Shown: positions 59,908 through 64,000 of the stretch, piece after piece
How positions within the stretch are numbered: position 1 is the stretch's first letter
Layout of the letters: the number at the start of each line of letters is the position of its first letter
Source: Reddybacter sp041277045
GTDB taxonomy: Bacteria; Pseudomonadota; Gammaproteobacteria; Pseudomonadales; Porticoccaceae
Assembly: GCA_041277045.1 (NCBI GenBank)
Contig: JBGFSY010000001.1
Location: 1,302,001 to 1,366,000 of the forward strand
Reading direction: 5' to 3'
Length of the DNA stretch: 64,000 nucleotides
Program-made: the position numbers and the translations under genes
The notes under the pieces: generated by a model
The model's database searches: none
The model's input: only the letters and a program-made list of their open reading frames with translations
Told to the model about the DNA's origin: nothing

Positions 59908-61899
59908 GTGGTTTTGTTATTTAAACCTGTCGTTATCCTTTGCCTGTTTGTGGTGCTGTGCTCGCTTTCTACTCATGCTAGATCGGGGGACAGAATAAGC
60001 ACGCGTAACCCCATATTAAGTCAGCTTATTCTCAAGACTCGGGTTGAGAAAATTTGGTTGCGCCCTACCTGGCAGGCTCTACTGCATGTGCCGCCTCATT
60101 CATTGGGTCCGCAGGCAAGTAGCCTGGTTGATGCGCCCTCATTTTTTTTGTCATCACAAGGTAAAGAATCTCCACAGGCTGAACTAGAAGCGACTTTGGC
60201 AAAGCTTTTTGCACCATCAGTCGGTTCTAAACTAGACGCAGAGGAGGCAGTGGCCTGTCGCTTTCCCGCCAGGCGCGCCTGGTTGGAAGAAGTTCTAGAG
60301 ATTGATAAAGGCGTACTGCCAGAATACCGATGCTCACACCTGAATAACTGGTTGCACAACCTTGATGCTGATGGGCTAACCTTGATTTTTCCCGTTTCAG
60401 TATTAAATAGTCCGGCCTCTATGTTTGGGCATACCTTTTTGCGCTTAGATCGCAAGGCAGAAAAAAAACCCGATTTAGTCGCCTGGACAGTTAACTTTGC
60501 CGCCTATGCAGACGCGGGTCGCGGTCTGGGTTTTGCCATTAATGGTGTCTTTGGCGGTTATCCCGGAAGGTTCACGCTGGCGCCTTATTATGAGCGCGTT
60601 AAGGCCTATAGTGATATTGAAAACCGTGATATATGGGAGTACGCACTCAATTATAGCCCCGCTGAAGTTCACTTTATGCTGTTGCATCTCTGGGAGTTAT
60701 TGCCGGCCTATTTTGATTATTTCTTTATTGATGAAAATTGTTCCTACCAATTATTAGGGCTGCTTGAAGCGGCAAGGCCGAATTTACAGTTGACTAAAAA
60801 CTTTTATTGGGATGCCACCCCTGCCGATACTGTGCGGGCAATAGCCAGTGTGCCGGATCTTGTGGCTGAGGTGCATTATCGGCCCTCCCTGCGCCAAAAT
60901 ATCAATACGCGCGCAGAGGCATTGGCCTTGGCCGAGCAAAAAATAGCAAAGTCCTTGGCGCTCGGTCAATTGACATTACAAGACGAAAGCTTCCTCAGTA
61001 AGGCACCCGATTCGCAGGTCGAAATTCTTGAGTTGGCGACAAGCTATCTGGCCTACTTGAGCGCAAGCCAAGGGAAGCCTCAAGATGTTTTTGATATTGC
61101 ACTTGAGGCTGAATCCCGAGGAAAGCAACATGACGAGCAATTAAGTCGCCAGCATCAGTTATTAACTGCGCGCAGTGAAATTGCTATTGCCTTGCCGCCA
61201 CTGGCAATTACACCGCCGGCTTATAGGCCGGACGAGGGGCATGGCAGTCGGCGCCTGGCTTTGCGCTATGGGCGTGAGGATGCGGAGAATTATTTACAGC
61301 TCGATTTTCGCTGGGTATATCACGACCTTTACGACCCCGACAATGGCTTTGTGGAGGGTGCTCAATTAGCATTTTTGCAACCTTCGTTTCGCTATTATTC
61401 TAAGGATAATAATTGGCAATTTGAAGGTGTCGATTTTATTGATATTTCTTCGGCGCCGGTGCGTAACTATTTTATTCGGCCTTTTTCCTGGAAGGCATCG
61501 GCTGCTTTAAAACGCTATCGCTTTGAGGATGATGAGAGGCCATTGATCGGTGACTTAGCTGTAGCCGCCGGCCTCAGTTATGCGCTAAATCAGCAGGTTT
61601 CGGCGGCCGTTTTTATTGATACAAAACTCACTGTGAGTGATAAGTTTGATAATACTGTGGGCTTGGGTCTGGGTGCCAGTGGGGAAATTATGTATACGAT
61701 AAGCGATACATGGAAGGGTGGTGTTTATTCGAGTGCCATGCAATATGTTGAGGGTCTCACCCAAACCACTTATCAGGTAGGGGGGCGCTTGCGATTCAGT
61801 CTGGATACCGATAACGCCGTATTAGTTGAGGTTTCTGAGCATAAAGAATTTTCAGATGCCTTTGTAAAAGGGCAGCTTTCTTGGCAGCTTTATTTTTAA
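59908..61899 (+). CDS. DUF4105 exported protein
   Basis: A 663-residue protein with a signal peptide (VVILCLFVVLCSLSTHARS). The DUF4105 domain lies in the first half: LNSPASMFGHTFLRL, VNFAAYADAG, FGGYPGRFTLAPYYERVKAY, and FDYFFIDENCSYQLLGLLEA with a conserved Cys, a permuted NlpC/P60-like set. The C-terminal third is beta-rich and ends in a Phe (QLYF), like an outer-membrane barrel. Start GTG at 59908 has no clear ribosome site. It follows the DUF3015 lipoprotein; the pair is commonly linked. Confidence 0.85.
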   Translation: MVLLFKPVVILCLFVVLCSLSTHARSGDRISTRNPILSQLILKTRVEKIWLRPTWQALLHVPPHSLGPQASSLVDAPSFFLSSQGKESPQAELEATLAKLFAPSVGSKLDAEEAVACRFPARRAWLEEVLEIDKGVLPEYRCSHLNNWLHNLDADGLTLIFPVSVLNSPASMFGHTFLRLDRKAEKKPDLVAWTVNFAAYADAGRGLGFAINGVFGGYPGRFTLAPYYERVKAYSDIENRDIWEYALNYSPAEVHFMLLHLWELLPAYFDYFFIDENCSYQLLGLLEAARPNLQLTKNFYWDATPADTVRAIASVPDLVAEVHYRPSLRQNINTRAEALALAEQKIAKSLALGQLTLQDESFLSKAPDSQVEILELATSYLAYLSASQGKPQDVFDIALEAESRGKQHDEQLSRQHQLLTARSEIAIALPPLAITPPAYRPDEGHGSRRLALRYGREDAENYLQLDFRWVYHDLYDPDNGFVEGAQLAFLQPSFRYYSKDNNWQFEGVDFIDISSAPVRNYFIRPFSWKASAALKRYRFEDDERPLIGDLAVAAGLSYALNQQVSAAVFIDTKLTVSDKFDNTVGLGLGASGEIMYTISDTWKGGVYSSAMQYVEGLTQTTYQVGGRLRFSLDTDNAVLVEVSEHKEFSDAFVKGQLSWQLYF

Positions 61900-61943
61900 T
61901 AAACACTGGGCCGACGACTTTTCGGCGTAGTTTGAATTTGTAT

Positions 61944-62162
61944 TCAGGCAGTGAGTTTCTCTAGTGCTTTTGCTGCCTCCGGCAGTAAATCTTCTCCCCC
62001 GGCTGTCAGGTATTCGCCAATCTGTTTTTTCATCAGCGGCGACCAAAATTTATCCATATGATCGGCGGCACTGGCTATTCGTGCCTCGGCTGTGGCGGCG
62101 GGAATATTCTGCACAATTTGATTGGCCATTTTTACTAGGTGTTCACTACTATTTTCTGACAC
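61944..62162 (-). CDS. fdsD: NAD-dependent formate dehydrogenase delta subunit
   Basis: A 72-residue FdsD-type subunit, found in soluble NAD+-dependent formate dehydrogenases; thought to aid cofactor insertion or stability. Motifs: HLVKMANQIVQNIPAA, IASAADHMDKFWSPLMKKQI, AALEKL at the end. The GTG at 62162 has AAGGA ten bases upstream; the longer ORF overlaps fdhD and is not used. It follows fdhD in the fds operon. Confidence 0.88.
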   Translation of the reverse strand: MSENSSEHLVKMANQIVQNIPAATAEARIASAADHMDKFWSPLMKKQIGEYLTAGGEDLLPEAAKALEKLTA

Positions 62163-62190
62163 GGGTATTGCTTCCTTATCTGAAGTTGCT

Positions 62191-63030
62191 TTAAGCGTGG
62201 ATGCGCTCGGGATGAGTGTAGACCATATGGCGACCACTGCGGGCAAAGCCGACCAGGGTGATGTTGACCTGTTCGGCGAGACGCACGGCGAGGCTGGTGG
62301 GGGCCGATACGGCCACCAGCATGCCGACGCCCATCACCGCTGCCTTTAACACCAGCTCGTAACTGGCACGGCTGGAAATCAGAATAAAGCGTTCGCTTAT
62401 TGCGGAGTCTGATTGTTTGCACACCGCGCCATAGAGCTTATCCAGCGCGTTGTGGCGGCCGACGTCTTCACGCAATAATTCGATATTGCCATTGCTATCA
62501 CACAGGGCTGCGCCGTGTACGGCACCGGTAATAGCCTGTAGGGGTTGCTGGCTTTCCAGTTGAGCAACAGCGGTTTCGATAGCGCAGTGGCTGAAGGCCT
62601 GTAGCGTTGTGACCGGGGCCGGTTGGCGAATCGCCTGTTCGAGGGACTCGGCGCCACATAAGCCACAACCGGTGCGCCCGGTCATATTGCGCCGCGCCGC
62701 TTTGAGTAGCGCAAAGCGCTCATTGCTAATGGTCATCGCCACTTCTATGCCGTCATCGAGCACCCGTGTATCCAGTTCGTAGAGCTGTGCCGGGCGTTCG
62801 ATAATGCCCTCGGTGAGACTAAAACCCAGGGCGAAATCCTCGAGGTGGTCGGGGGTGGTCATCATCACCACATGGGAGATGCCGTTGTAGACCAGCGCCA
62901 CCGCGACCTCCTCGATCAGCTGGTCGTCGACGGTCACACTGGCACCTTGGCGCCAGTCGTTTGCGGTAAAGGACGCGCTAACGGCGGGCGTTAGCGCGTC
63001 GTCGTTAACCGGGGGTGCGACTGCTTTCAT
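62191..63030 (-). CDS. fdhD: Formate dehydrogenase sulfurtransferase FdhD
   Basis: FdhD (FdsC) transfers sulfur from IscS to the molybdenum cofactor for insertion into formate dehydrogenase. The 279 residues have the typical ALVYNGISHVVMMTTPDHLE, DFALGFSLTEGI, a CGLCG Cys motif (TGRTGCGLCGAESL) and the C-terminal FILISSRASYELVLKAAVMG block with GMLVAVSAPTSLAV. The ATG at 63030 overlaps the end of fdsA by 26 bases, so they are coupled. Confidence 0.94.
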   Translation of the reverse strand: MKAVAPPVNDDALTPAVSASFTANDWRQGASVTVDDQLIEEVAVALVYNGISHVVMMTTPDHLEDFALGFSLTEGIIERPAQLYELDTRVLDDGIEVAMTISNERFALLKAARRNMTGRTGCGLCGAESLEQAIRQPAPVTTLQAFSHCAIETAVAQLESQQPLQAITGAVHGAALCDSNGNIELLREDVGRHNALDKLYGAVCKQSDSAISERFILISSRASYELVLKAAVMGVGMLVAVSAPTSLAVRLAEQVNITLVGFARSGRHMVYTHPERIHA

Positions 63031-64000
63031 CCCGCCGCCGTGCCTTTTTCAACAGGCCCTGTTGTTGGTCGTTGAAGGCTTGCTGACGCTCCTGCCAGGC
63101 CGAGGGGGCGGTGACCTTACTGACTTCCACCGCCGTGACCTTGTACTCGGGACAGTTGGTGGCCCAGTCGGAATTGTCGGTGGTAATCACATTGGCGCCG
63201 GATTCGGGGAAGTGGAAGGTGGTGTAGACCACGCCGGCCGGCATATTGTCGCTGACCTTGGCGCGCAATACCGTATCGCCCACGCGGCTTTTAATACCCG
63301 CCCAGTCGCCATCGACAATACCGCGCTCTTCGGCGTCGTGGGGGTGAAGCTCAATAATATCTTCACTGTGCCACTGATTGTTTTCGGTGCGGCGGGTTTG
63401 CGCGCCGACATTGTACTGGCTGAGGATGCGCCCGGTGGTCAGTAGCAGGGGGAACTTGCGATTGGCGCGCTCGTCGGTGGGCACGTATTCGGTGACCGCA
63501 AAGAAGCCCTTGCCGCGTACAAACTCGTTGATATGCATGGTCGGGGTGCCGTCGGGAGCCTCGTCATTACAGGGCCATTGAATACTGCCGTCGCGGTCGA
63601 GTTTGTCGTAATTAACGCCGGTAAACGTGGGCATTAAACGGGAGATCTCCGCCATGATTTCGCGGGGGTGGTCGTAGTGCATGTCCACGCCCAGGGCCTT
63701 GGCAAAACCCAGCGTCGCCTCCCAGTCGGCCAGTCCGGCCTTGGGTGGCATGGCCTGGCGCACCGGTGAAATACGCCGCTCGGCATTGGTAAAGGTGCCG
63801 TCTTTCTCAAGGAAGGAGGAGCCCGGCAAAAATACGTGGGCGAACTTGGCGGTTTCATTGAGGAAGAGGTCCTGCACCACCAAACATTCCAGTGACGACA
63901 GTGCCGCCTCCACATGGTGGGTGTTGGGATCGGATTGGGCGATATCTTCGCCGTGGCAGTACAGACCCTTGAATTCGCCGTCGATGGCGGCGTCAAACAT
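63005..64000 (-). CDS. fdsA: Formate dehydrogenase alpha (molybdopterin) subunit, C-terminal part
   Basis: The last 331 residues of an Mo-bisMGD oxidoreductase alpha subunit; the N-terminal part with iron-sulfur sites is beyond the right edge. It shows AHVFLPGSSFLEKDGTFTNA, RRISPVRQAMPPKAG, FPLLLTTGRILSQYNVGAQT, and the molydopterin-binding end GVVYTTFHFPESGANVIT. It forms the NAD-reducing formate dehydrogenase with other subunits upstream (not in view). fdhD and fdsD downstream support this. Confidence 0.93.
   Translation of the reverse strand: MFDAAIDGEFKGLYCHGEDIAQSDPNTHHVEAALSSLECLVVQDLFLNETAKFAHVFLPGSSFLEKDGTFTNAERRISPVRQAMPPKAGLADWEATLGFAKALGVDMHYDHPREIMAEISRLMPTFTGVNYDKLDRDGSIQWPCNDEAPDGTPTMHINEFVRGKGFFAVTEYVPTDERANRKFPLLLTTGRILSQYNVGAQTRRTENNQWHSEDIIELHPHDAEERGIVDGDWAGIKSRVGDTVLRAKVSDNMPAGVVYTTFHFPESGANVITTDNSDWATNCPEYKVTAVEVSKVTAPSAWQERQQAFNDQQQGLLKKARRRDESSRTPG

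Overview
The window reads as chromosome of a free-living, probably marine, gammaproteobacterium. Evidence: homodimeric-type AceE beside AceF, an ssrA-smpB locus with tag ANDDNYALAA, ratA-rnfH facing bamE beside fur, rep, rlmA and an fdsA-fdhD-fdsD end. Three Baeyer-Villiger/flavin monooxygenases, a P450, an SDR, an amidohydrolase, a TauD-type dioxygenase, three acyl-CoA dehydrogenases and three DUF1302/DUF1329 envelope proteins suggest an organism that breaks down hydrophobic cyclic compounds (steroid- or terpenoid-like). The genus cannot be read from the sequence; a Spongiibacter/Zhongshania-like relative is only a guess.

Layout. 1-3.2 kb: start of a BKACE gene, a Cys-rich CWC protein, a GST-like protein, an unassigned ORF amid probable gene debris, and an apparently exported Nudix protein. 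3.4-8.0 kb: aceE-aceF and a divergent Lrp-type regulator. 8.1-16.3 kb: two Baeyer-Villiger monooxygenases around a DUF411 lipoprotein, rlmA, a TIGR02647 protein and a hipBA-type pair. 16.3-22.9 kb: an AT-rich minus-strand array of integron gene cassettes with attC sites and no integrase, carrying a type II restriction-modification set, a two-gene system matching Gabija, and two small membrane-protein cassettes. 22.9-23.2 kb: the cassette-array boundary, with short repeats, a promoter-like sequence and a headless gene fragment.

23.2-31.4 kb: a catabolic block (lipocalin-like protein, EthA-like monooxygenase, SDR, amidohydrolase) with a divergent DUF1302-DUF1329 pair. 31.5-38 kb: a DgcZ-like diguanylate cyclase, a TauD-like dioxygenase, a LeuB-like dehydrogenase, a P450 and rep. 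38-45.2 kb: a 12-repeat Sel1 protein fused to a degenerate protease, a hairpin cluster, ssrA/smpB, an SNF transporter, ratA, rnfH, bamE and fur. 45.3-49.6 kb: three acyl-CoA dehydrogenases and two tiny membrane proteins beside a LysR regulator.

50.9-57.3 kb holds the most system-like set outside the defence array: ExbB, an ExbD with the proton-carrying Asp, an ExbD-like protein with Asn in its place, a TonB-like/vWA fusion, a large TPR protein and a DUF1329 protein. The first five are tightly packed or overlapping. This looks like a dedicated proton-motive-force-driven envelope machine, perhaps serving the same hydrophobic-substrate uptake as the DUF1302/DUF1329 pair at 28.4-31.4 kb. 57.3-59.2 kb is a gene graveyard (solute-binding protein, IS30 transposase, hybrid sensor kinase). 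The window ends with DUF3015 and DUF4105 proteins and the formate dehydrogenase locus, cut at the right edge.
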